A DNA stretch of 64,000 bases from CAWFQB01 sp965277875 (GCA_965277875.1 CBDIDV010000003.1:248001-312000); one strand, 5' to 3'. Counted from the stretch's first letter, positions 27,980-37,725 are shown. Notes: generated from the letters alone by a model not told the origin. Numbers and translations: made by a program.

Positions 27980-29389
27980 ATGCAAGATAAACACGCTCCA
28001 GAGGCAGACCGCGCGGCACAGCAGCGAGACAGCATCAGCAGACGCCACTTTCTGCGCGGGGCGGGGATGTGCCTCGCCCTGCCGGCCCTCGAATCGCTGC
28101 TGCCCGCCAGGGCGTTTGCCGCGTCGGAAACGGCGGCGAAAGCCGGCGGTCTGGCGACCACGGCGACCGGGGCGCCGCTGCGCGCCGCGTATGTGTATTT
28201 TCCCAATGGCGCGATACAATCCAACTGGTGGCCCGACGCGACCGGCGCGAACATGAAGCTGAACGCCACGCTCCAGCCTCTGGAGTCGGTGCGGGAGCAT
28301 ATACGCGTTCTGGGCGGACTGGATCACGCCTGCGCCGTGGGCGGCGTGGACGGCGGCGGCGACCACGCCCGCGCCAATTCTGTCTTTCTATCCGGCGTCC
28401 GTGCAAGGAAGAGCGCGACCGATATACATCTGGGCGTGTCCATAGATCAGATCATGGCCCGTCAGGTGGGACATCTCACGCGGCTGCCCTCGCTGGAACT
28501 GACGTGCGATGATGTCCGCAGGTCGTCGGCCTGCGACTCGGATTACGCCTGCGCGTACCAGTACAACATCTCATGGAGTTCGCCGACAACGCCTGTAAGC
28601 GCAGAGGCCAATCCGCGACTGGCCTTCGAGCGTCTGTTCGGCACGGGCGCGCCCGGTCAGCGGGCCGCGAACAGCAAGCGCCGCGAACTCGCCCAAAAAT
28701 CCGTGCTGGATTTTGTAATGGACGACGCGCGCAGTATGCAGAAGCGGCTCGCAAGCAATGACAGGGCGAAGCTGGATCAGTATTTGACCGGCGTGCGCGA
28801 CATCGAGGCGCGTATACAGAAGGCCGAACGTTTTGGAACCCCGCATGACCCGAACATGGAAACGCCTGCAGGCGTTCCGTCCGATCAGGCCGAGTACGTC
28901 AGCATGATGTTCGACCTGATGGTGATGGCCTTCCAGACCGACTCGACCAGGGTGGCTTCCTTCTGCCTGGCCCACGACGGCGACAACCGCTCGTTCAGTC
29001 ACATCGGCATTCCCGAAGGGCATCACGACCTGTCGCATCATCAGGGCGACCCGGACCGCATCGCGAAAGTGGCGAAGATAGATGCCTGGTATGTACAGCA
29101 GTTCGCCAAATTCCTGACGAAACTCAAGGACGCCAAAGATGTGGACGGAAACTCTCTGCTTCACAATTCCATGATCGTGTACGGCAGCGGCGACGCGGAC
29201 GGCAACGTCCACAGCCACAGTAACCTGCCCATCGTTCTCGCGGGCGGCGGCGGCGGCGGCCTGGGCAGCGCGGGCTACACGCGTTACCAATCCACGCCGG
29301 CCTGCAACCTGTTCCTGAGCATGGCCGACCGCATGGGCATGAAAAACCTGGAGCGCTTTGGCGACTCGACGGGCCGAATAGCTCTCTAA
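27980..29389 (+). CDS. DUF1552 protein with Tat signal
   Basis: From the ATG at 27980 this is a 469-residue protein; a GTG at 27926 would add 18 residues. The leader has a twin-arginine motif SRRHFLRG (Arg21-Arg22) and a hydrophobic stretch ending ARAFAAS, so it should be exported folded by Tat. The body matches DUF1552: PLRAAYVYFPNGAIQSNWWP, RVLGGLDH, the His-rich SHIGIPEGHHDLSHH segment and SMIVYGSGDADGNVHSHSN. This family is nearly always encoded next to DUF1592 cytochromes, as here. Its alkaline-phosphatase-like DUF1501 relatives suggest a metal-dependent hydrolase fold, which is not proven. Confidence 0.88.
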   Translation: MQDKHAPEADRAAQQRDSISRRHFLRGAGMCLALPALESLLPARAFAASETAAKAGGLATTATGAPLRAAYVYFPNGAIQSNWWPDATGANMKLNATLQPLESVREHIRVLGGLDHACAVGGVDGGGDHARANSVFLSGVRARKSATDIHLGVSIDQIMARQVGHLTRLPSLELTCDDVRRSSACDSDYACAYQYNISWSSPTTPVSAEANPRLAFERLFGTGAPGQRAANSKRRELAQKSVLDFVMDDARSMQKRLASNDRAKLDQYLTGVRDIEARIQKAERFGTPHDPNMETPAGVPSDQAEYVSMMFDLMVMAFQTDSTRVASFCLAHDGDNRSFSHIGIPEGHHDLSHHQGDPDRIAKVAKIDAWYVQQFAKFLTKLKDAKDVDGNSLLHNSMIVYGSGDADGNVHSHSNLPIVLAGGGGGGLGSAGYTRYQSTPACNLFLSMADRMGMKNLERFGDSTGRIAL

Positions 29390-29401
29390 ACCATCCATAT
29401 T

Positions 29402-29428
29402 TAAGACAAATAAGACAAATAATACAAA
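29402..29428. repeat. 9-bp tandem repeat before an esterase gene
   Basis: TAAGACAAA, TAAGACAAA and TAATACAAA lie head to tail at 29402-29428. The GAGG used by the next gene follows immediately. Confidence 0.8.
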
Positions 29429-29441
29429 AGAGGCGACACCA

Positions 29442-30356
29442 GTGATGCACCGCAAATTCCTTCTCAGCGTGGCCCTTCTTACCCTGCCGCTGCCCCTGCT
29501 CTGGATGATGGGCAGGGCGCAGGGAACGCCGCCGGGCGCTGCGGCGGGGGCGCAAACCGTCGTTCCTCTGTGGACGGGCGGCGCTCCAGGTTTCGAGCAG
29601 CGCAAAGACATCCCCGAACAGGCCGCGAGCTATTGGGTAAAGAACATCAACAACCCCTCGCTGACCGTGTTTCTGCCGCCCAGAGAAAAAGCGACCGGGG
29701 CCGCAGTGATCCTGTGTCCCGGCGGCGGCTTCAAGGAACTGGGGTTTGTCCCGGAAGGCATTCAGGCGGCGCAATACTTTAACAGCATCGGCGTGGCCGC
29801 GTTCGCCCTGAAATACCGCCTGCCTCGCGAGGAGGGCAGCGTGTACAACATGACCCACCCGCGACAGGACGGACTGCGCGCCATGCGTTTAGTCCGCAGT
29901 CGGGCGGCGGAGTGGGGCATTGATCCCACTCGCATCGGCATGGTGGGCTTTTCGGCGGGCGGCGAAGTGGTGTCCATGACCGCGTTCGGCGACAATGCGG
30001 GCGATACGGGCGCTATGGATCCCATTGATAAGATCAGCGCCCGACCCGACTTCATCGCAGAGATTTATCCCGGCGGCGCGGGCATCCCAACCTCCCTGCC
30101 GTCCAACGCCCCGCCCGCGTTCCTGCTCGTGGCGAATGACGACGATCATACCGACTCGGTGCTGCGGATTTTCCGCCTGTACCGGGAGGCCAAACTGCCC
30201 ATCGAGGTGCATGTGTTTACCAAAGGCGCACACGCCTTCAACATGGGCGGTCGCTCCAAACTGGCAACCATCAAAAACTGGCCGCAGCGGCTGGCCGACT
30301 GGATGGGTGACAACAACCTGCTTGACCCCGCCGTACCGGGCAAGAATGTCAAGTAG
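29442..30356 (+). CDS. exported alpha/beta hydrolase (esterase/lipase, BD-FAE-like)
   Basis: This 304-residue protein has a signal peptide (RKFLLSVALLTLPLPLLWMM, ending near GRAQG). The oxyanion block ILCPGGGFKELG, nucleophile elbow GFSAGG, a catalytic Asp near VANDDDHTDS and the His segment GAHAFNMGGR are in the order of BD-FAE/acetyl-esterase enzymes that remove acyl groups from plant sugars. The GTG at 29442 is directly followed by an ATG at 29445, and either could be the start; GAGG is upstream. It follows the DUF1552 gene by about 50 bases and may share its transcript. A strong terminator lies 60 bases downstream. Confidence 0.85.
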   Translation: MMHRKFLLSVALLTLPLPLLWMMGRAQGTPPGAAAGAQTVVPLWTGGAPGFEQRKDIPEQAASYWVKNINNPSLTVFLPPREKATGAAVILCPGGGFKELGFVPEGIQAAQYFNSIGVAAFALKYRLPREEGSVYNMTHPRQDGLRAMRLVRSRAAEWGIDPTRIGMVGFSAGGEVVSMTAFGDNAGDTGAMDPIDKISARPDFIAEIYPGGAGIPTSLPSNAPPAFLLVANDDDHTDSVLRIFRLYREAKLPIEVHVFTKGAHAFNMGGRSKLATIKNWPQRLADWMGDNNLLDPAVPGKNVK

Positions 30357-30413
30357 CAAATCTGCAAACACACCCTACAGGATGCATCCCCCAATCGCCC
30401 GCGCCAATCGCGA

Positions 30414-30447
30414 ACCCGCCATGCAAAAACAACATGGCGGGTTTTTT
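30414..30447 (+). terminator. rho-independent terminator after the esterase
   Basis: A perfect 10-bp stem ACCCGCCATG / CATGGCGGGT (30414-30423 and 30433-30442) with a 9-base A-rich loop is followed by six T residues. Confidence 0.9.
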
Positions 30448-30564
30448 GTGCCTGCCCCTTTTACATGCGCGACATACGATAGCCAAAAACTACGTGGATA
30501 TCAACTGTCGAACATAGCCGCTCTATTTTAACTTTACATATGCAAATTTTATGTGCGCGATGTA

Positions 30565-30593
30565 TTGACAAAAATAAACCCGTGCGCTATACT
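30565..30593 (+). promoter_or_regulatory. sigma70-type consensus promoter
   Basis: TTGACA (30565-30570), a 17-base spacer and TATACT (30588-30593) match the vegetative consensus at 11 of 12 positions. The next coding start on this strand is about 690 bases downstream at 31287. Confidence 0.7.
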
Positions 30594-31279
30594 TGCTATG
30601 TAAGTTCAATAGAGCCAGTATAGCTGTTTATATGAACGAAGCGTGATACATCGTTGTACCATGATGACAACAGCCTTATAAGCGCTGTGAATTTATACTC
30701 ATTCGTGATTTCCAAGCGTTACTCCAAATTCAATAGAATGAGCGCAATAAGCTTCTGAATTAACAGCCAGTTCTTCCCGCCTTACATTATGCTTGAACGT
30801 TGAAAGCTGCTTCACCTTGATTGTCGTGAGCAGCAGACCTGCCGCAAGACCTGCCGCGAAAGCATCATGCCCGACCATGTTACTTCGCGGCAGCTAGATT
30901 GTTCCACCCCGATAGTTTTATCTCAATAAGTGTATGCCTATTGTTTCGCCCCAACATTTCAAGGCTGAACTCTTCGCATTCGTGAGCCTGTCTTCGCCTG
31001 TTCGTTTTAGATACTCTCGTTGCGCCGGAATATACAGCATTCCGTCACGACAGATTTATGCGTAGAGAGCTATCTATTTGTGATTGGCAGCGGGCAGATG
31101 CGATTTATAAAATTATAGTGAGAGCGGCAGCCTTAGCGCCCCACTTGAAAACAGCAGGCTTGGACGGCAGTATGCCCAGCCGGCAGTATGTCCGGCCGGC
31201 GGAATGCGCCGCGCGGCAGGAAGCAGGTTTGCTGCGCCGGATGCCGCGCTTGACAGCGATACCGGAGCTACAGGAGGAG

Positions 31280-31303
31280 ATCAGGAGTGACATCAGGAGT
31301 GAC
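31280..31303. repeat. 12-bp duplication of an SD-plus-start sequence
   Basis: ATCAGGAGTGAC occurs twice in a row (31280-31291, 31292-31303). Each copy contains AGGA next to a GTG, so the duplication creates two possible starts for the lipoprotein gene, both in frame. Confidence 0.8.
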
Positions 31304-32396
31304 TACCAAAAGAATAATCCGATTGAGCCTGCTTGCCGGAACGGCCTGCGCGCTGCTGGGCTGCGGCAACACGTCTCAGCCGGTCACGAGTTTTGGAAAG
31401 CCCTCCACGACGGGGGGCAATGCGATAACGCGCCTGGACTTCGATGTAGACAACAATCAGGCCGCCGCCCAGGCGACGGACTCGCTGGCGCAGGCCGCGA
31501 AAGTGAAATCTTTTGTGCTGGTGGCCGTCAATGGCAGCGCCAACCCCACCGTAGACTTCAAGTTTACGGGCATCAACACTGTGGCGGATCAGTTTTTCAC
31601 GCCCTATCTGCCCGCGCCCGTGGCCGTGCAGTCGCCGGCCGTCGCATCAGGCGGCGGGCTGGCAAAGATGGACCCGACCAACGGCCAGTACGTTTCTTAC
31701 AATTCCGATACGCTGTACGACTATACGCCGGGGGCCACGCAGAACACTGCGCTGAGTAAAGTGCAGCCGTACTTTCAGGGCCAGTTCGACATCAACAGCT
31801 TTGTTTACGCGCCGCCGCCGCAGATACTGCCCGATCCGCGAACCGGAAAACCCCTCGACACCTTCGCCCTGCTGGCGACGCCCGAAGACCCGGCCATCGC
31901 CTCCCAGAAACAGGCGCTGCTGATACACCTCAATCTGACGGTGGGCGTCACCCCGCTCTCTACAGCGATCACGGCCAACACGCCGCAGGCGCCTGCCCTG
32001 TACACGCGGCAGTTTACCGCAAGCGTACCGGGCGACGGCGTGCTGACCGCTTATAACGGCAGCGCGGGCAGCGGGCAGGTGGACTGGTACTGCTTCAGGG
32101 GCAACGCGCAGGGCAATCTCGTGACCGCGTCGGGGCAGGCCATCAACGGGCAGGGCGTTCCTCTTGACGCGAACGGCAACGTTATCGCCAAAGCTGCACC
32201 GGCGCGGGCCGTGGCCGTGGCCCTGATTGACAAGAACACGGGCCTGTTTACCGCGCCCATCGTCACGTCCGCGCCGTCAGGCACGATCACCACAGACACG
32301 TATGTCATCAAGGCCATCAGCCGCACACAGCCGGACAAATTCGGGACCGCTGTGATCGCCGTGTCGCAGCAGACAACAACAATCGGGTTCAAGTAG
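31287..32396 (+). CDS. lipoprotein of unknown function
   Basis: This 369-residue protein has a lipoprotein signal (KRIIRLSLLAGTACALLGC, lipobox LLGC). The mature part is rich in Ala, Thr, Pro and Gly and looks beta-rich, with a FVLVAVNGSANPTVDFKFTG stretch and a VDWYCFRGNAQGN segment, but I recognise no family. Two in-frame GTG starts (31287 and 31299) exist because of the 12-bp duplication; the first is chosen because GGAGG lies about nine bases upstream. It is the first of five consecutive lipoprotein genes, with no gap before the next. Confidence 0.75.
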   Translation: MTSGVTTKRIIRLSLLAGTACALLGCGNTSQPVTSFGKPSTTGGNAITRLDFDVDNNQAAAQATDSLAQAAKVKSFVLVAVNGSANPTVDFKFTGINTVADQFFTPYLPAPVAVQSPAVASGGGLAKMDPTNGQYVSYNSDTLYDYTPGATQNTALSKVQPYFQGQFDINSFVYAPPPQILPDPRTGKPLDTFALLATPEDPAIASQKQALLIHLNLTVGVTPLSTAITANTPQAPALYTRQFTASVPGDGVLTAYNGSAGSGQVDWYCFRGNAQGNLVTASGQAINGQGVPLDANGNVIAKAAPARAVAVALIDKNTGLFTAPIVTSAPSGTITTDTYVIKAISRTQPDKFGTAVIAVSQQTTTIGFK

Positions 32397-32410
32397 TGGA
32401 GGCGCAGACC

Positions 32411-34138
32411 GTGAAGATACAGACAGCGAAGATGCAGACTGTCAACGAGACATCCGTAAGGCGTTTGTACGCACTGGCCGCGCTGCTGCTGCTGTCCGTC
32501 CTGCTCGGCCTGCTGGCGGGGTGCGGCGGCGGCGCGAGCGGTGTGGCCTTTCGTAAAGTGACGGTCGTGGTGCGCTGGCCCTCCACAAGCCGCAAAATCA
32601 GCCGCGCGAGCGTGAGTTCGGCGCAGTCCGTGACCGTGGAAGTGTTCGATGGCGTTACGTCCATCAGCCGTAACTTCGTCAGGACGCCGAGCGGCACAAG
32701 CGCGTCCACGCTGACCCTCGACCTGCCCGCGAAAGCGCTGACGCTGTACGCCAACGCGTATGCGTACCCCGCAGGCAGTCCGGTGACGGATTACGGGTAT
32801 GTCACCAATCCCGCTACCGGCCAGCCGATAAACCCCGCAGCCGACAAGCGCCCGGTCGCCCATGCCGTGACCGTGGCCGACCTCTCCAAGTCCAACGCGC
32901 AGATCATTTTTACGCTGGAAAACACCATCGCATCGCTTGTGCCGATCACCACCCCCGCCGACAAGACCACGTACACGCTGGACGATGGCGTGGTCGCGCT
33001 GGACAATACCGTGCAGGCTCTGACTTCGGATGGCGCGGTCGTGCTGACCGGGCCGAACGCCCTCGTCTGGTCACTTGACAACACGAACGCGCTGGAAAAC
33101 GCCCGCGCGCAGCTCAGTCCGCTTAATCCCGACACGTCCAAGCCCGATCAGACCGACCCCGCCCAGCTCAATCCCGTCCTGACCCTGAAAGCCAGCGGCG
33201 TCGTGCATGTCACGGTCACGGACAGCGAGGTCAATGCGGATGCCCCAAACAACGAACTTCCTCTCAAAACCACCATCGCGTATACCATCAAGCCGCATGT
33301 CACGGCCCCGAACCTCACCCTCGACGGCGGGGCGTCCGGTCTGCTGCGAACGCATCTGCCGCTGTACGCCAAGTCCGTGACGTTTTCCATCACGCAGTCG
33401 CCCCTGGTCGCGCCGCCGGATGTCAACGCCGCGCCGGCGGGAGCGACCGGAACGCCGGTCACGCTGGACAGCCCGCCGCCGCCCGTGACCGTGACGCAGA
33501 ACACCACCTTTACCCCGGCCCCCGCACTGGTCAATTCGACCGTAACGCTCAACGCGCCCCTGAAAGTGGCCTATGTCGCTTCGGGCCGCGATGTGACCCT
33601 CAAGGCGCAGGCGTTTTCCGGGCCGAACGGCACGGGCGCGCTGCTCGCGGACGGCCAGATCGTGATCGGACGCGCCGCGCTGCCCACCTCGGATACCGTG
33701 GAACAGGTGGACCTGACTACGCCCTATGTGCGCGGCTTTGCGCTTACGCCCGCCAATCCTGTGATTACCCTCAACGGCACGGCTACGGGATTTGGCGGCG
33801 ATGGCGTCAACACCCTGAAGATGCAGATAACCGCGCTTGTGAATGCGAGCGATCCGAGTTCGGTCCCGTCCATTCCCATTGACCCGCGAACCGTTCAGGT
33901 CGCGTCGGCCAATACTGCGGTCGCCACGCTGTCCACGCCGCTCAGTCCGCTCGACAGCAACGGCAATCCGTATCTGCTGGCGACGGGCGTTTCGGACGGA
34001 GCGAATGTGGCCGCGACAAGCCGCACAGATGTGCTGACCGTGACGGAACCCCGCCTGAACATCGCGGGCAAGCCCATCCCGCCCGGCACGATCACGCTGA
34101 CCGTGAACCGCGTCAACTCCGGCTTCACGTTCGACTAG
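32411..34138 (+). CDS. large surface lipoprotein, paralog family member 1
   Basis: The GTG at 32411 has GGAGG eight bases upstream, a better start than the GTG at 32396 that touches the previous stop. The product has 575 residues with lipobox LLAGC followed by GGGASG. The mature N-terminus KVTVVVRWPSTSRK, the VTVEVFDG strand, the VAHAVTVADLS segment with FTLENTIASLVPI, and KSVTFSITQSPL recur in the next two genes. It is a Thr/Asn-rich, beta-sandwich-like protein with no catalytic motif visible. A tandem expansion of surface-exposed lipoproteins is likely; function unknown. Confidence 0.78.
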   Translation: MKIQTAKMQTVNETSVRRLYALAALLLLSVLLGLLAGCGGGASGVAFRKVTVVVRWPSTSRKISRASVSSAQSVTVEVFDGVTSISRNFVRTPSGTSASTLTLDLPAKALTLYANAYAYPAGSPVTDYGYVTNPATGQPINPAADKRPVAHAVTVADLSKSNAQIIFTLENTIASLVPITTPADKTTYTLDDGVVALDNTVQALTSDGAVVLTGPNALVWSLDNTNALENARAQLSPLNPDTSKPDQTDPAQLNPVLTLKASGVVHVTVTDSEVNADAPNNELPLKTTIAYTIKPHVTAPNLTLDGGASGLLRTHLPLYAKSVTFSITQSPLVAPPDVNAAPAGATGTPVTLDSPPPPVTVTQNTTFTPAPALVNSTVTLNAPLKVAYVASGRDVTLKAQAFSGPNGTGALLADGQIVIGRAALPTSDTVEQVDLTTPYVRGFALTPANPVITLNGTATGFGGDGVNTLKMQITALVNASDPSSVPSIPIDPRTVQVASANTAVATLSTPLSPLDSNGNPYLLATGVSDGANVAATSRTDVLTVTEPRLNIAGKPIPPGTITLTVNRVNSGFTFD

Positions 34139-34146
34139 TACGCAGG

Positions 34147-34191
34147 TATTTTCTGCACTTATCTTTTCTGCACTTATCTTTTCTGCACTTA
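34147..34191. repeat. 15-bp tandem repeat, 3 copies, before a lipoprotein gene
   Basis: TATTTTCTGCACTTA, then TCTTTTCTGCACTTA twice (34147-34191), directly precede AAGGAG and the ATG at 34206. Confidence 0.88.
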
Positions 34192-34205
34192 TCAAGGAGA
34201 TAGCG

Positions 34206-35966
34206 ATGAGGTTTCTGCGCTTGTTTGCCGCATTCCTGTTTCTGCCGTGCCTGTCGGCGCTGCTGGCGGGCTGCGGCGGCGGGGGCGGCGGCGCGTCCCG
34301 CGCCACGACGCGCCGCGTCACGTTCCAACTGGATTTCCCCGCCACGGGCCGCAATACGGGCCGCGCCGCGATCCAGACGGTTCAGTCCGCCCTCGTGGAA
34401 GTATATGATGGGGCGCAGCGCAGCGGGGTCGTGAAGCTGACCGTGCCGGTGTCGGGCAACCCGCAGCAGCCCGTGACAGCTACGCTCGACCTGCCGCTCA
34501 AGGGGTTGACGTTTCAGGCCAATGGCTTCGCGTCCGCCACGCCCCCGGATTATGTTACCAACCCCGCCAATGGGCAGTTGGAAAAAGGAACTCCGGGCGC
34601 GCTCGTGCCGCTTGCCGCCGTGAACGCGAACGGCGGGTCTACGGACCCGCGCCCCGTGGCCCATGCCACGGCAGCCGTGGATGTATCTACGCTGCCCAAC
34701 CCTCCGATTGTGCATTTCACCTGGAACAACACCATCGCGTCGTTTGTCCCCATTACGCCGCAGAACGTACCCGGCGCTGCGGACCGCACCATCATCGGCA
34801 TCAATAACGGCGTGGTGGACCTGTCCACGACGGTTCAGGCCAAAACCAGCGACGGGTACTTTGTGATGGTCAGCCCGACCGCGCTCACGGCGCAGCTCGA
34901 TCCGAGCGATCCGAGCGGGGCGCTGCGCGCCGTGGTCGCGTCCAGCAGCGTGCCGCCCGCCGCGCCCGCCGCGCCCGGATTTGCGCCCACACTGACGCCG
35001 CAGGCGACCGGCCTTGTGCGGGTGATCCTTTATGACAACGACGTGAACAACCTTAGCAACCATCCCGCCGCTTCGGGCTTCGCGCAGCAGCCGCTCGCCG
35101 TGACGGTGACGTACACCATCGTTCCGGTAGTCGGCGTGACGCAGACATATACCATAAACGCGGGTGTCGGCTCCGCGCTTATTTCCAGCCTGCCGTATTA
35201 CGCCAAATCGGTCACGTTCGAACTCACGCAGGACTCGCTGCCACTGGCGGGCGGACAAATTCAGGACAACCCGAACAATGCCTCCGACACGGTCAATGTT
35301 GCGCGCCTGGTGCAGCTTACCTTCGATCCCACGACCGGAACAGCCCTGAGTCGGCGGCTGACAGACGCGGCAAATACTGCGGTCACGACCGTACCGCTGA
35401 CATTTACGCAAAGCAACCATCCGCTGACCCTCACGGTCACGGCCTGGTCGCGGCCCGACGGCAGCGGCGCGAAACTGGCCGAGTATTCGCAGTCCGGGCT
35501 GGCGTACAGCGCGGCCACGCAGGAGATCACGCTGGCAACGAATGTGGCCGCGCTGGCGATTGTGCCGGTCAGCGCGGCCGCCGGGGATGGCTCCATCAGC
35601 GTCAACCTGTCCAATACCACGCCGACGAGCGCGACGCAGAATACCTTTCGACTGCAGGTTGCCGCCGTGCTGTTGGGCGACGCCACGCGGGTCTTGATTG
35701 ATCCGCGCGCGGTCAACATCACCCCGGCCTTTGCGCTGGGGTCGCCCGCGTTTGCAACGCTCGCCCTGACGTATCCGACCACGCCCGCAAGTGCGCTGGA
35801 CAGCGGCGGCAATCCGTATGCGCTGTTCACGTTCTCCAACGTCACCAATCCGCCGGCGACACTGCGGGGAACAGTCAGCGTGTCCGACAAAACGTTTCCA
35901 AGCGTGACGGCTGCCGCGCAGACCGTCAATCTGACAGGCTACACGCCGTCGTTCATCCTGCAATAG
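34206..35966 (+). CDS. large surface lipoprotein, paralog family member 2
   Basis: This 586-residue lipoprotein has lipobox LLAGC followed by a Gly run. It is paralogous to its neighbours: RVTFQLDFPATGR, SALVEVYDGAQR, RPVAHATAAVDVS, FTWNNTIASFVPI and KSVTFELTQDSLPL align with the preceding protein in the same order. The DNA is highly GC-rich and gives a 612-codon antisense ORF, judged a shadow. AAGGAG lies eight bases before the ATG. The protein should be anchored to a membrane and exposed at the envelope; no enzymatic motif is visible. Confidence 0.82.
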   Translation: MRFLRLFAAFLFLPCLSALLAGCGGGGGGASRATTRRVTFQLDFPATGRNTGRAAIQTVQSALVEVYDGAQRSGVVKLTVPVSGNPQQPVTATLDLPLKGLTFQANGFASATPPDYVTNPANGQLEKGTPGALVPLAAVNANGGSTDPRPVAHATAAVDVSTLPNPPIVHFTWNNTIASFVPITPQNVPGAADRTIIGINNGVVDLSTTVQAKTSDGYFVMVSPTALTAQLDPSDPSGALRAVVASSSVPPAAPAAPGFAPTLTPQATGLVRVILYDNDVNNLSNHPAASGFAQQPLAVTVTYTIVPVVGVTQTYTINAGVGSALISSLPYYAKSVTFELTQDSLPLAGGQIQDNPNNASDTVNVARLVQLTFDPTTGTALSRRLTDAANTAVTTVPLTFTQSNHPLTLTVTAWSRPDGSGAKLAEYSQSGLAYSAATQEITLATNVAALAIVPVSAAAGDGSISVNLSNTTPTSATQNTFRLQVAAVLLGDATRVLIDPRAVNITPAFALGSPAFATLALTYPTTPASALDSGGNPYALFTFSNVTNPPATLRGTVSVSDKTFPSVTAAAQTVNLTGYTPSFILQ

Positions 35967-36025
35967 TTGGCTGAATGCTAGTTGGCTGAATGCTAGTTGG
36001 CTGAATAATAGTTGGCTGAATAAAT
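35966..36025. repeat. 15-bp tandem repeat, 4 copies, between two lipoprotein genes
   Basis: GTTGGCTGAATGCTA is repeated at 35966, 35981, 35996 and 36011, the last two units slightly changed. The array starts in the stop codon of the upstream gene. Confidence 0.9.
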
Positions 36026-36062
36026 TGTTTTTGCAATAGTCACTTGCAACGAGGAGACATCC

Positions 36063-37691
36063 ATGAGGTTCATGCGCTTACTGGCCGCATTCCTGCTCCT
36101 GTCGGTTTGGCTCGGCGCGCTGACAGGCTGCGGCGGGGGCGGGAGCGGCAGCGTGGGCAGCCGCAAGGTCACGATCCTGTTCCGCTGGCCCGCGCCAGGA
36201 CGCGGCACGACGCGCGTTCTGCCCGCGAGCGGCATAGACCCGGCCACGAGCCAGGCCAGGCTCGCTCTGATCGAAGTGTTCGACGGCACGACCTTCATCG
36301 CGTCCACGAAACTGGCAAGCGGCGTTCAGTCTGTTTCGATCACGGTTCCGGGCAAGGCGCTGACTTTCTATGTCAACGCGTTCGGCAGCGTCCTGACCGA
36401 CGCGCAGCTGCAAACGTACCGCACCGACCCGGCCACGGGACGCCTGTTTTTGAACGGCGCGCGCATCCCGACGAATGCGGCCCCGGCCAGTGTGCCGGTC
36501 GCCCATGCCGTCACGGTCGTGGATGTCACGCAGCTTGGCACGCCGCCCGTCGTCACGTTCACGCTCGATAACGCCATTGCCGCCCTCAAGGCCGTGGGCG
36601 CGACCAGCTTTCCGGTGGGAAGCGCGTCCATCAATCTTGCCGCCAAATTCCAGGGCGTGACCTCGGACGGCGCAGTCGCGCTGCTCAGCGCCGCCAACGT
36701 GACGTTCGTGATCGGGCCGCCCGGCGACGCGCAGGAGACCGCGCTGGAAAATCAGCGGGCCAGCATTGACGCGACCGACCCGAACAACCCGCTTCTGGTC
36801 GTCAACGCGACCGGGGTGGTGAACGTGAGCGTGACGGACAGCGAAGTCAACAGTCCGCAGCCGACCCTGACCACGACTATCCCATTCACCTTTACGCCGG
36901 TCACGACGGGAGCGCAGCGGACGCTGACGGTGAATGCTGCGGCGGGCAGCGCGTTCAATACCAGTGTGCCGGTGTACACGCGCTCGCTCACCTGGACGCT
37001 GGAAGAGCAGCCGCTTACAGGCACGGGCGGCGCGACGGAAAACGCGCCCTACTCGGTGCAGCAGTCCACACCCACAACCCGGATTTCGGCCCGACCTATC
37101 TTTGACAGCAATCCCGTTCTGACGACAGGAACCGCAATCACAGGCGTCAACATCGGCGCATTCACGATTCCCTTTTACAGTTCCGGGCGCAATCTCACCC
37201 TGAAAGTGCGCGCCTGGTCGAACGCGGATGGGAGCGGCGCGCTGCTGGCCCTGACCACGGTTCCTAATATCGCGCCCTCAACGGCGACCGTGCCGGATTT
37301 CGCGCTCGCATCCAATATCTCCGCCTTTGTCATCACGCCGCCCAATCCCACGATCACGCTGCATGATCCCGGCGTCAACGGCCTGAATACCGTGAAACTG
37401 ACCGTGTCGGTCGTGCTGAAGGATACGTCGCTGTCGCCGACCGGGGTTGGCGATCAGACGCTTGCCATTGATCCGCGCGCCCTGACCGTCACTTCGACGC
37501 CCGCGCATACCACCCTGACCACGCAGCAGACGGGCAGCGGTCCCGTCGTGTACTCGTATCTGGCGACGGCCACAAACGTGGGAACGGACACGATCACGGT
37601 ACAGGACAGCCACGACTCGACCCACCTGATTACCGGCTCGACCACACTCACGGTCGTCGGCACGGCGGGCGCGGGCCTGAGCATCAACTGA
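36063..37691 (+). CDS. large surface lipoprotein, paralog family member 3
   Basis: This 542-residue lipoprotein has lipobox LTGC plus a Gly run. The same ordered blocks as in members 1 and 2 occur: KVTILFRWPAPGR, LALIEVFDGTTF, VPVAHAVTVVDVT, FTLDNAIAALKAV and RSLTWTLEEQPLT. This supports descent by tandem duplication. GAGGAGA is upstream of the ATG. Composition is Thr/Ala/Asn-rich and typical of extracellular beta-domains. No catalytic residues stand out. Confidence 0.82.
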   Translation: MRFMRLLAAFLLLSVWLGALTGCGGGGSGSVGSRKVTILFRWPAPGRGTTRVLPASGIDPATSQARLALIEVFDGTTFIASTKLASGVQSVSITVPGKALTFYVNAFGSVLTDAQLQTYRTDPATGRLFLNGARIPTNAAPASVPVAHAVTVVDVTQLGTPPVVTFTLDNAIAALKAVGATSFPVGSASINLAAKFQGVTSDGAVALLSAANVTFVIGPPGDAQETALENQRASIDATDPNNPLLVVNATGVVNVSVTDSEVNSPQPTLTTTIPFTFTPVTTGAQRTLTVNAAAGSAFNTSVPVYTRSLTWTLEEQPLTGTGGATENAPYSVQQSTPTTRISARPIFDSNPVLTTGTAITGVNIGAFTIPFYSSGRNLTLKVRAWSNADGSGALLALTTVPNIAPSTATVPDFALASNISAFVITPPNPTITLHDPGVNGLNTVKLTVSVVLKDTSLSPTGVGDQTLAIDPRALTVTSTPAHTTLTTQQTGSGPVVYSYLATATNVGTDTITVQDSHDSTHLITGSTTLTVVGTAGAGLSIN

Positions 37692-37725
37692 CATTTCGAC
37701 TGATTTCTGAGGAGAGCCATCCATT

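Larger units (their letters stand above)
30357..31286. other. 930-base gene-free region with terminator and consensus promoter
   Basis: No protein-coding gene is convincing here. The region holds the esterase terminator (30414-30447), a relatively AT-rich stretch (30450-30780) and a consensus-like promoter at 30565-30593 nearly 700 bases before the next start. Small repeats (GGCAGTATG twice near 31167-31190; AGACCTGCCGC twice near 30835-30857) are present. A long leader or non-coding RNA is possible. Confidence 0.6.

Noticed and set aside
31058..31759. A 233-codon ORF ahead of and overlapping the first lipoprotein gene
   Set aside because: No ribosome-binding site or recognisable content; it overlaps a gene with a lipoprotein signal in another frame.
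34125..35963. A 612-codon antisense ORF over a lipoprotein gene
   Set aside because: Its translation is Arg/Gly/His-rich with no domain, as expected from the complement of a GC-rich gene. The plus-strand lipoprotein has a signal peptide, a lipobox and paralogs.
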